Shown: positions 1 through 6,307 of the stretch, in pieces
Layout of the letters: every line of letters begins with the position of its first letter
Numbering within the stretch: the first letter of the stretch is position 1
Origin: Desulfobacteraceae bacterium
GTDB lineage: Bacteria > Desulfobacterota > Desulfobacteria > Desulfobacterales > BuS5
Length of the DNA: 8,574 bases
NCBI GenBank assembly: GCA_030592105.1
Contig: JAUVKE010000095.1
Location: 1-8,574, forward strand
Reading direction: 5' to 3'
Translations under genes and position numbers: made by a program
Notes under the pieces: model-generated
Databases searched by the model: none
What the model was told of the DNA's origin: nothing
The model's input: only the letters and a program-made list of their open reading frames with translations

Positions 1-2
1 AC

Positions 3-209
3 GACTGCCGTGCTCTTCTTGCACACGCGATCGGTAATAATCCAAGGGAGGTTATTTCAAAAAAAGGCATAGACATCCTCGAACTGGACGGGATGATAGA
101 TGAGGCTGTTGAAGCTGTGTTTGAAGGCTACAGCATGAACTACATGGTCAGGCGGGATGTCGATGCATGCAACCGGCCGTGCGAAGGCACGGGGATGGGG
201 TGTATGTAG
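3..209 (+). CDS. nifB: NifB/NifX-type FeMo-cofactor biosynthesis protein, C-terminal end (5' partial)
   Basis: The frame opening at base 3 is intact to a TAG at 207-209 and gives the last 68 residues of a protein that begins left of the window. It starts DCRALLAHAIGNNPREVI and continues with KKGIDILELDGMIDEAVEAV. This is the pattern of the dinitrogenase iron-molybdenum cofactor biosynthesis domain found at the C-terminus of NifB and in NifX/NafY, which handles FeMo-cofactor precursors in the cytoplasm. The tail is cysteine-rich (ACNRPC, then GMGCM). The ferredoxin gene directly downstream on the same strand fits a nif setting. The radical-SAM part that would prove NifB is outside the window, so a stand-alone NifX-like protein is also possible. 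The domain call is fairly secure; the exact gene name is inference. Confidence 0.62.
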   Translation, partial: DCRALLAHAIGNNPREVISKKGIDILELDGMIDEAVEAVFEGYSMNYMVRRDVDACNRPCEGTGMGCM

Positions 210-241
210 GGGCAAACCTGTGTGTTCGCCCAATGTTTTTT
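210..241 (+). terminator. Hairpin plus T-run between nifB-like gene and ferredoxin (terminator or attenuator)
   Basis: Immediately after the TAG stop, GGGC-a-AAC (210-217) can pair with GTT-c-GCCC (224-231). This gives a 7-bp stem with one A/C mismatch and a 6-nt loop. Four bases later comes a run of six T (236-241). This has the form of a Rho-independent terminator on the plus strand. The ferredoxin start lies only about 45 bp further on, so partial termination that lowers ferredoxin expression relative to the upstream gene is plausible. The stem is short and imperfect, so confidence is moderate. Confidence 0.4.
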
Positions 242-284
242 ATGTCAAATTATTTTTTATATTAAAATTCAGGAGGAATATAAA

Positions 285-587
285 ATGGAAAAACCGAAAC
301 ATCATATTTTTGTCTGTTCAAGTTTCAGAGCATCCGGCGAGATAAAAGGGATGTGCAATAAAAAAGGATCAACAGACTTATTGCCGTATATTGAAAATGA
401 AATATTAGACAGGGGTATGGATGCATTACTGACAAGCACAGGGTGTATGAAACAGTGTGACAACGGCCCTGTCATGGTAATATATCCAGAAAATTACTGG
501 TATGGCAAAATAGAAAGCGAAGATGCTGTTGATGAAATTCTTGATGCCTTAGAAGATGGTGAGGCAGCATCAAATTTTTTATTATAA
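285..587 (+). CDS. Thioredoxin-fold [2Fe-2S] ferredoxin (nif-associated type)
   Basis: This is a 100-residue cytoplasmic electron carrier of the thioredoxin-like [2Fe-2S] ferredoxin family, the type of the Clostridium pasteurianum 2Fe-2S and Shethna proteins. The four expected ligands are visible: Cys11 in IFVCSSFR, Cys24 in GMCNKKG, and Cys54 and Cys58 in STGCMKQCDNGP. The spacing C-x12-C-x29-C-x3-C is close to that known for the family, and GPVMVIYPENYWYG is the usual stretch after the last ligands. The ATG at 285 is chosen because AGGAGG (271-276) precedes it by 8 nt; an in-frame ATG at 222 lies inside the upstream hairpin and has no such site. Ferredoxins of this family are common beside nifB and in nif clusters, where a role in electron supply to nitrogenase or cofactor assembly is proposed. 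The stop is TAA. Confidence 0.9.
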   Translation: MEKPKHHIFVCSSFRASGEIKGMCNKKGSTDLLPYIENEILDRGMDALLTSTGCMKQCDNGPVMVIYPENYWYGKIESEDAVDEILDALEDGEAASNFLL

Positions 588-650
588 CTCAACTTCTGAG
601 TAGATTTTTTAAAGAATCAATGATTTAACTAATTGAAATAATTATAAATA

Positions 651-718
651 TTGGCAAGGTTCACTGTCTATGACATGTATTATTCAACTAAAACAATCAA
701 AGAGAGGAACCTTGCCAA
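651..718. repeat. Perfect 12-bp inverted repeat around a 44-bp spacer
   Basis: TTGGCAAGGTTC at 651-662 is the exact reverse complement of GAACCTTGCCAA at 707-718. The element sits between the convergent ferredoxin and tonB genes and is more GC-rich than its surroundings. It could be a hairpin at the ends of both transcripts, or the terminal repeats of a small mobile-element remnant. The interior contains no open frame of note, and I see no clear target-site duplication next to the arms. Confidence 0.55.
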
Positions 719-764
719 AATGTATATTACCCAAATCTATAGTCGTTGAGTTGCTGATGCCGCC

Positions 765-794
765 TTTTGATTTCCCTTTCTTTGAAAATCAAAA
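765..794. terminator. AT-rich hairpin between convergent genes (possible terminator)
   Basis: TTTTGATTT (765-773) pairs with AAATCAAAA (786-794) around a 12-nt loop. On the plus strand an A-run followed by TTTTT comes directly after it. It could end the ferredoxin transcript, although it lies about 180 bp past the stop codon. The stem is almost all A/T, so it may be fortuitous. Apart from this hairpin and the 12-bp inverted repeat, nothing else is recognisable in 588-877. Confidence 0.25.
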
Positions 795-877
795 AAATTT
801 TTCAATTTTGCGATTGATTAAAATTATTTAAAGCTATGAATCAACTGTCTGCAAACAATCTTTTGACATAATCAAAT

Positions 878-1579
878 TTAAGTAATTTCAAAAACTATAT
901 TCAGTTCCAGAGGAATATCACTTGCAAAAAAACGTGGAGGGGGGCTGGGAAAAGGAGCGGCATCCTTGACAGCCTGAAGCGCTGCTTTATCAAGACTTTG
1001 ATGGCTGGATGATTTTACAATATTCAGCTTGCTGATATTTCCCTGACGCATAATAATAAAACTGATTGTCACACGCCCCTCAATATGACTGGTTTTTGCA
1101 GTATTCGGATACTTTTTATGGGTTTCGATCCTGAACATCACCATATCAAGATAGTTTCTTGGGGTTGTGAATTCATCCGCAGTATCCGCTATTTCGCCGA
1201 CATTATATGCAACATGTTTAATTCCGGGAACAGACGGGATAGCCGGCAGGTCTATTTTTTCCATGGGCCCATCCAACAGGTCGCTTTCCAGAGGATCAAA
1301 TTCCATAGGTTTGAACCGAGGCATTTGCTGAGGTGTAATCCTTATTTTTTTTATATCATCAAACTTTTCAGGAATCTTTGGCCTGGGAGCCGCCCTGGGA
1401 ATATTCCTTGTAAATGGTTTGGAAACATCTTGCAGCATAAACTCGATATATGTAATTGTTTTTGAGTTATAAAGACCGGAAATATGCATAAAAACAACCC
1501 CGTGGATACATAAAGATATGCCGACCAGGATCTGCAAAAGCCGGTTGGATGGTTTTTTGTAAATATTTACAGTTTGCAT
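878..1579 (-). CDS. tonB: TonB energy-transducing protein
   Basis: This 233-residue inner-membrane protein is anchored by one N-terminal helix (about residues 13-33, LLQILVGISLCIHGVVF) and spans the periplasm to pass proton-motive energy to outer-membrane receptors. A proline- and charge-rich linker follows. The C-terminal TonB domain (about 145-233) shows the hallmark Tyr157-Pro158 (KKYP), then GRVTISFIIMRQG and a helix with SLDKAALQAVKDAAPFP, which is a typical TonB C-terminal pattern. The ATG at 1577-1579 is preferred because AAGGAG stands 6 nt upstream; an ATG eight codons earlier lacks a good site. It is the last gene of the minus-strand cluster, 103 bp after the receptor gene, so it is probably dedicated to that receptor. 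No exbB or exbD is in the window, so it must share them from elsewhere or they lie outside. Confidence 0.88.
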   Translation of the reverse strand: MQTVNIYKKPSNRLLQILVGISLCIHGVVFMHISGLYNSKTITYIEFMLQDVSKPFTRNIPRAAPRPKIPEKFDDIKKIRITPQQMPRFKPMEFDPLESDLLDGPMEKIDLPAIPSVPGIKHVAYNVGEIADTADEFTTPRNYLDMVMFRIETHKKYPNTAKTSHIEGRVTISFIIMRQGNISKLNIVKSSSHQSLDKAALQAVKDAAPFPSPPPRFFASDIPLELNIVFEIT

Positions 1580-1623
1580 GATTCTCCTTGAGTTAACATT
1601 CACTTTTTCCGGGAAAAATGAAA

Positions 1624-1653
1624 TTTATACATACAAGCAGTTAAACAATACAA
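1624..1653 (-). promoter_or_regulatory. Weak candidate promoter for tonB
   Basis: Reading the minus strand in the 103-bp gap before tonB, TTGTAT (1653-1648) and TATAAA (1629-1624) are 18 bp apart. This resembles a sigma-70 promoter with a good -10 but a poor -35 (3 of 6). The region is AT-rich, so chance matches are common. The gap is the longest inside the cluster, which makes an internal promoter possible. Confidence 0.22.
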
Positions 1654-1682
1654 GGTTGGTTCTAAGTTTGACCGTCAATAGA

Positions 1683-3731
1683 CTAAAAGAAGCTCAAAGT
1701 AATATTAACGCCGACTGTTTGATCCGGCATGGGATAGCCATATATTTCCTGATAACTTTCCCCGAAAATGTTATTGCCATATAGCATAACCTTTGTATTT
1801 TTAAGGAATGAATACTCAATTCCCACATCACAGGTCGTGTATCCACTTAAGGTATAACCGGCTTCGCTTTTACGCTCTCCCATCATCCTCAGATCAGATG
1901 TTATTAACATATTATCAGACATTCGGTATCGGATCCCGAGATTTGCCTTATGTTTTGGAGGAAGATCCAGCAAAATGGCATCCGGCAGGTCATTTTTGTC
2001 ATACTCCATTTCTCTATATGAATAATTTCCAAAAATGGTCACCCTGTTAAAAAACGTGCTGTTAAATTCCCACTCAAAGCCGTAAAATTCGGCTCTTTCT
2101 ATATTATAGGCATAACTGCCTGAATAATAAATCCCACTGGAATTAGCTACAGTGTAATTTTTGATATCAACATAATAAGCGGATAAACGGGTATCTATAT
2201 TCTTTGTAAAACTGTGATAAATGCCAGCATCATAATGCCAGCTTGTTTCTGTTTTAAGACTGCCGCCTTGATCTCCTGAAGAGCCAAAACTGGCCCATGC
2301 AGGTCTGTCTCAGCAGCCCGGTATACGATAATCTCTATTTACTGAAACAAAAATCTGTGTACCAGGATTAAACTTGTAGCTAATGGTTGATTTGGGCAAA
2401 AAAAGCCTGGTTTTAATTTTGTGCCTGTATTTTGTGCTGGTTCCCGGGTCAGCATAAGCATAAGTCAATTCCCTTGCATAAATATACCTTAAACCTGAAA
2501 TTATTGATATTTTTGGTGTTACCCCCCATGTATCTTCAAAATATCCGGCATGCATCCGCCACGTATCTTTCATACTTTTTACTTCCATACGTCTTTGATC
2601 ATATCCTATGATAAGAGCGTTGTTTTCCCACAGGTTCAATTGGTACCAAATTTTACCTCCCCAATGTTTTTCTTCCCGAGCCTCCCCTCCGCTGTACTTT
2701 TGCTTCAGAGTTCCATCTGCTTGAAGTTCATAGGAATAGCTGTCTTCATCTCCTCTGGTTTGAAACAGTTGAACCGTTAAAGTTGTTTTATTTATGGGCT
2801 GTTGAAAGAATAAATCAAGATGGGATGTTCTTTTTTTCTTATAAGAATCCCCTCCTGGATAAGAAATATTTCTATATTTTCTGATCATATCCGCATCTTC
2901 ATAAACACGGGAATAATCCGAGTCATAATCTAACCTGGAAGGATCATTAACAACCGGATAGCCCATATTCAAATCAGAGCCTTTGGCGGATAGTGTTAAA
3001 TTTCCCTCGGTCGGCAAATCCCAGGTGAGTCTGGAGGAATAATCATTTCCATTGTAACTGTTGTTTTTAAGATAACCATCTGAATCCTTATAGCCATAAT
3101 TTAAAAAATACCCCAGCCTCCCTATACCGCCGTCCATGGATATTCGTCCAGTATAGGTGTCATAGCTTGAATAATTGGATTTAAGTATGATTTTTGGTGT
3201 TAGAGTATCTCTTTTTCCTCCTTTTTTTGTGATAATATTAATTACACCCCCCTGGGAGTTTTCATAAAGAGCCGAAGCCGCGCCCCTTATGATTTCAATT
3301 TTTTCAACATCCCCGGTGGTAAGGCTTGACCAGTCAACATAAGTGTCGGCCCCTGCTGTGGGGGCGGTTATGGTCCTTCCGTCAATGGCAATGGTAAACC
3401 TGCTGTCGTCAAACCCTCTCATCATTACCATCTGCTGGGGATCAGCCCCTGTTGATCCCCGCATTACATCAATACCGGCAAGATGCATCAAAATGTCTTC
3501 AACGCGATCAACGGAACCGCTTTTATTAAATTTTTCAATATCGATTATAGTCCTGGTGGGAGTTATGGTTACAGCGCCTCCGTGAAATGCGGTAACAAAT
3601 ATATCACCCAGCTTTATCGGCTCATGGATTTTAGGCGGACAATCAGGGCAATTTTCATCTTCTCCCTGTGAATAGGCAACCCCCTGTCCCAAAAGGGAGA
3701 TCGCCAATAATAAAGATAAAAACACTTTCAT
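1683..3731 (-). CDS. TonB-dependent outer-membrane receptor, probable selenoprotein (in-frame TGA at residue 474)
   Basis: A 682-residue receptor is obtained when the TGA at 2312-2310 is read through. The start at 3731 is supported by AAGGAG 9 nt upstream and opens directly into a signal peptide (residues 1 to about 23, ending VAYSQG). The mature N-terminus carries CPDC (28-31) and a possible TonB box (DIFVTA, 43-48). The plug domain follows at about 58-175, with VEDILMHLAGIDV, MMRGFDDSRF, IDGR and GVINIITKKGG. The rest is beta-barrel-like, with alternating aromatic strands, and ends in Phe-Phe as outer-membrane proteins do. The TGA follows NRDYRIPGC, a conserved barrel region of such receptors, and 208 further in-frame codons complete the barrel to a TAG. 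A SECIS-like hairpin follows the TGA. Cys473-Sec474 would be an adjacent thiol/selenol pair. The ligand is unknown. The alternative is a nonsense-mutated pseudogene. Confidence 0.8.
2275..2303 (-). promoter_or_regulatory. SECIS-like hairpin in the receptor mRNA
   Basis: Starting 7 nt after the TGA on the coding strand, CCTG (2303-2300) pairs with CAGG (2278-2275). An internal loop (CAT against TT) follows, then GGGCCA (2296-2291) pairs with TGGCTC (2286-2281), with one G-U pair, around the tetraloop GTTT (2290-2287). The loop begins with G, 20 nt downstream of the TGA. Known bacterial SECIS elements have a short apical loop with G at its first or second position, about 16-37 nt after UGA, on a stem of at least 4 bp. 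All these criteria are met. The fold was worked out by eye. Confidence 0.62.
2310..2312 (-). other. In-frame TGA, probable selenocysteine codon 474 of the receptor
   Basis: The codon order is ATA CCG GGC TGC TGA GAC AGA, which gives I-P-G-C-U-D-R. The frame is open on both sides, 473 codons upstream and 208 downstream, with no frameshift. Confidence 0.68.
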
Positions 3732-3765
3732 AAATAAAATCTCCTTTCTTTTACACTTAAATTTT

Positions 3766-4758
3766 TTACCTGGGCAAAAAACTGTAATCGACAAACCTTT
3801 CTACGAAAACCTTTTTGGGAAGACGACCGTTTTGAATCATCAGCTCTTGCTGTTTATAAATCTGCTCCACCGGCTCCCTCCCATCTCCTAGTTGCCTAAG
3901 CGCCGACTTCATGGCCACATCGAGCCCCACCCCGCAATATTTTGGAATTAGTTGCCTGGCTTTTTTTTCATTCTTTTTAATATAGTCAAATGACTTAATA
4001 AGTCCGCGAAGAAAAGCTCTGACATTTTCCGGTTTTTCTTTTAAATACTTATCTGTAAAAAACAGACCGCTGAAAATAAATCCCGGGATTGCGTCGTTAA
4101 AAGAAAAAAGCAATCGGCTTGAACCATGCATCTCCAGCATGGTGGCAGTGGGATCTCAGGCAACAATGACATCGACTCCTTTTGATTTTAAGGCGGCCTC
4201 ATGTTTCATAGCTTCATCCAGCTTAATTCCCCGGACAGCCTTGATATCATCAAAGGTTAAGCCTGCTGTGGCCAGGGCTTTAAATAAAAACATCTCGGTG
4301 CTGATTGAACCGCTTGTGGCTATCTTTTTTCCTTTTAAATCCGCCACATTAAATATACGGCTCCTGGCATCCGCATGAAGACCGCACCGCGTCCCCAAAT
4401 GAGCTCTGCCGAGCCATGTTACGATTTTAACCGGAATATTCCTTAATGCGGCATGACACGCGGAAGAAAGATCCATGTGGCCGGCCTGAATATCGCCGTG
4501 CATGGCCGACGCAATAATATGAGTTTCACCAACCAGTCGAACCAGTTTTACCTTCAATCCCTCCTTTTCCCAGAAACCTTCCTCAAGACAAACATAAAGA
4601 GGAAGATCGTCGATGCTTCGGCTGTAACTAACCTTCATTACAGGCAAAGATTCAATTCCGGCGAGGGTTTTTCCGGCTGATGTTAATCCGACCAAAATAA
4701 TGGTTATTCCTGTCAATAAAAATTCTATCAATTCCGGTTGTACTTTTTTCATACTCAT
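3766..4758 (-). CDS. ABC transporter periplasmic substrate-binding protein (SsuA/TauA/NMT1-like), probable selenoprotein (in-frame TGA at residue 201)
   Basis: Reading through the TGA at 4158-4156 gives a 330-residue protein, the usual size for this family of nitrate/sulfonate/taurine/thiamine-precursor-type binding proteins. An N-terminal hydrophobic segment (about 10-34) is a signal peptide or anchor; no lipobox Cys is seen. Family features follow: DDLPLYVCLEEGFWEKEGLKV (50-70), a ligand-loop region AGHMDLSSACHAAL (92-105), VADLKGKKIATSGSIS, and, after the TGA, DPTATML and FTDKYLKEKPENVRAFLRG. In relatives the TGA position falls in a motif often written V-W-D/E-P, close to the ligand pocket. 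Sec201 together with Cys57, Cys101, Cys125 and Cys275 suggests a soft-metal or chalcogen-type ligand, which is inference. The gene lies 5 bp after the permease gene and 34 bp before the receptor gene. A SECIS-like hairpin follows the TGA. A Trp-to-stop mutation (TGG to TGA) is the main rival explanation. Confidence 0.8.
4123..4143 (-). promoter_or_regulatory. SECIS-like hairpin in the binding-protein mRNA
   Basis: On the coding strand ACCATGC (4143-4137) and GCATGGT (4129-4123) form a perfect 7-bp stem around the loop TGGAGAT (4136-4130). The loop starts 20 nt after the TGA and has G at its second position, 21 nt downstream. Stem length, loop size, distance and loop G all agree with the bacterial SECIS consensus. 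The element lies wholly inside the open frame, as bacterial SECIS elements must. Confidence 0.64.
4156..4158 (-). other. In-frame TGA, probable selenocysteine codon 201 of the binding protein
   Basis: The codon order is GTC ATT GTT GCC TGA GAT CCC ACT, which gives V-I-V-A-U-D-P-T. The frame is open for 200 codons before and 129 after, and family sequence features occur on both sides in the same frame. Confidence 0.68.
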
Positions 4759-4763
4759 ATTAT

Positions 4764-5534
4764 CTAATTACCTTCCCCTGCCAGCGATGTTTCCTTATGC
4801 CATACCAGAATACGGCCCTGAATGAACCTGGCGATCCGATCGAGGGTAAAACCGATAAGCGAAATAATAATGATTCCTGCAAACATTCTGTCGGTTGCAA
4901 ATGTTCTTTGTGCATCTATCACCAGAAAACCGATACCCGAATCTCCGGCCAGCATTTCAACGCCTATAATGGACAGCATTGCCATAGCTGTGGAAATCCG
5001 CATACCGGTAATAATCATGGGAAGCGCTGCTGGAATTAACACCTTTATCCACAACTGATACCCGTTTGCTCCCAGAGATCTCGCGGCCTGAATCAGTCTT
5101 GCGTCCACCCCCTTTATGCCGGCTATGGTGTTGAGCACGATCGGGAAAAAACAGGCTTTGAATATAATGGCGATCTTGGAGCCGTTTCCTATGCCAAACC
5201 ATACGAACATCACAGGAACAAGGGCAAAAGTGGAAACCGGCCGTATCAGCTCAATGAGAGGATCTGCAATATTTTCTACAATTCTTGACCAGGCAACCAG
5301 AAGTCCCACGATGAGACCGAAAACCGCGGCAAGTAAATACCCGGTGAGTGCACGGATAAGACTTATGGCAATATGCGGAAATATTTCACCTGAAACTGTC
5401 ATGGAGTAAAGGGACTTAAGCATGCTGGAGGGTGGAGGAAAAAAAAATGGATCGATCCAGCCGAACCTGCCGATTATTTCACAAACAGCAAAAACAAAAA
5501 CTGGAGACAAAAATTTTTTATAATTAAAATTCAT
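4764..5534 (-). CDS. ABC transporter permease (SsuC/TauC-like)
   Basis: This 256-residue integral inner-membrane protein forms the import channel with the adjacent ATPase. It is rich in hydrophobic segments (about 8-24, 62-82, 102-118, 121-140, 168-195 and 215-235). Diagnostic motifs are FFPPPSSML near the N-terminus (30-39), RPVSTFALVPVMFVWFGIG (98-116), and the cytoplasmic EAA-type coupling loop AARSLGANGYQLWIKVLIP (150-168), which docks onto the ATPase. This combination is typical of the nitrate/sulfonate/taurine permease subfamily. The ATG start overlaps the ATPase stop codon (ATGA), which indicates translational coupling. Cys128 (KACFFP) lies in a membrane segment and may or may not relate to a thiophilic substrate. 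The substrate cannot be told from the permease. Confidence 0.93.
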   Translation of the reverse strand: MNFNYKKFLSPVFVFAVCEIIGRFGWIDPFFFPPPSSMLKSLYSMTVSGEIFPHIAISLIRALTGYLLAAVFGLIVGLLVAWSRIVENIADPLIELIRPVSTFALVPVMFVWFGIGNGSKIAIIFKACFFPIVLNTIAGIKGVDARLIQAARSLGANGYQLWIKVLIPAALPMIITGMRISTAMAMLSIIGVEMLAGDSGIGFLVIDAQRTFATDRMFAGIIIISLIGFTLDRIARFIQGRILVWHKETSLAGEGN

Positions 5535-6307
5535 AGCCTGTTTTCTTCAAACTCTTCCCATACCAATCTCTTTAGGCGATCTTCGTAATTTTTAAATTCA
5601 GGCAAAGTAAATACCTCTCTTTTTCTCGGCCTGTATAGATCTATAACAACTTTTTCTTTAATTCTTCCCGGCCTTTTGCTCATAACCACAACTTTATCAG
5701 ACAAATATATTGCTTCGCTGATGCTGTGCGTTACAAAAAGGACTGTACATTTTGCCTTTTGCCATATTTGCAATAGTTTTATCTGAAGAATTTCCCTTGT
5801 TAATGCATCAAGGGCCCCGAAAGGTTCATCCATCAAGATCACTTTGGGTTCATTGGCCAGCGCTCTGGCAATTGCCACCCGCTGTTTCATTCCACCGCTT
5901 AACTCATGGGGATAACGATTTTCAAATCCTTCCAGTCCCACCAGTTTAATATATTGCGAAGCAATTTCATGACGCTTTTTTTTACATATTTCTCTAACCT
6001 CCGGCCCAAATTCCACGTTTCCCCTAACGGTTTTCCAGGGGAAAAGAAGATATTCCTGAAATACAATGGATCTTTGCGGATCAGGCCCGTTAATCGGCTG
6101 TTCATCAATAAGGATTTTGCCACTTGTAGCCGATTCCAGCCCTGCAACCAAAAGGAGAAATGTCGATTTTCCACAGCCGCTGGGGCCAATAATTGTAACA
6201 AATTCCTTATCTTTTACTTTCAGGCTGAAATCATCAATTGCTACGATATTTTTATCTTTACCCTTTGAAAAAATTTTTTTAACATGTTGCGCATCAATCA
6301 GACACAT
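5531..6307 (-). CDS. ABC transporter ATP-binding protein (SsuB/TauB-like)
   Basis: This 258-residue cytoplasmic ATPase powers the importer and has all catalytic motifs: Walker A GPSGCGKST (41-49), Q-loop Gln84 in FQEYLLFPWKTV, signature LSGGM (136-140), Walker B VILMDEP with catalytic Glu161, D-loop GALD, and switch His194 in VTHSISEA. The sequence QEYLLFPWKTV and the C-terminal MSKRPGRIKE are characteristic of the nitrate/sulfonate/taurine ATPase group. The ATG at 6305-6307 lies 10 nt inside the 3' end of the reductase gene, so transport and reduction genes are directly coupled in translation. It ends at a genuine TGA that overlaps the permease start codon. Confidence 0.95.
   Translation of the reverse strand: MCLIDAQHVKKIFSKGKDKNIVAIDDFSLKVKDKEFVTIIGPSGCGKSTFLLLVAGLESATSGKILIDEQPINGPDPQRSIVFQEYLLFPWKTVRGNVEFGPEVREICKKKRHEIASQYIKLVGLEGFENRYPHELSGGMKQRVAIARALANEPKVILMDEPFGALDALTREILQIKLLQIWQKAKCTVLFVTHSISEAIYLSDKVVVMSKRPGRIKEKVVIDLYRPRKREVFTLPEFKNYEDRLKRLVWEEFEENRL

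Noticed and set aside
222..284. Upstream ATG at 222 as the ferredoxin start
   Set aside because: It falls in the hairpin after the nifB-like gene, lacks a ribosome site, and adds residues absent from the family; AGGAGG before the ATG at 285 decides the start.
1683..2042. A separate small gene at the 3' end of the receptor
   Set aside because: The same frame is open back to the TGA at 2310, and the translated sequence is the end of the beta-barrel.
3732..3794. Upstream ATG at 3794 as the receptor start
   Set aside because: It would put 21 charged residues before the signal peptide and overlap the binding-protein gene; the ATG at 3731 has a strong ribosome site and starts the signal peptide.
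3766..4140. A separate gene starting at ATG 4140, downstream of the TGA in the binding protein
   Set aside because: It lacks a signal peptide, begins in the middle of a binding-protein fold, continues the upstream frame exactly, and its ATG lies inside the SECIS-like stem. It is the C-terminal part of the same protein.
1683..4758. Both genes as simple nonsense pseudogenes
   Set aside because: Not excluded, especially for the binding protein, where Trp (TGG) is common in relatives at this site. It is ranked lower because both frames are otherwise intact and both TGA codons have hairpins of SECIS geometry.
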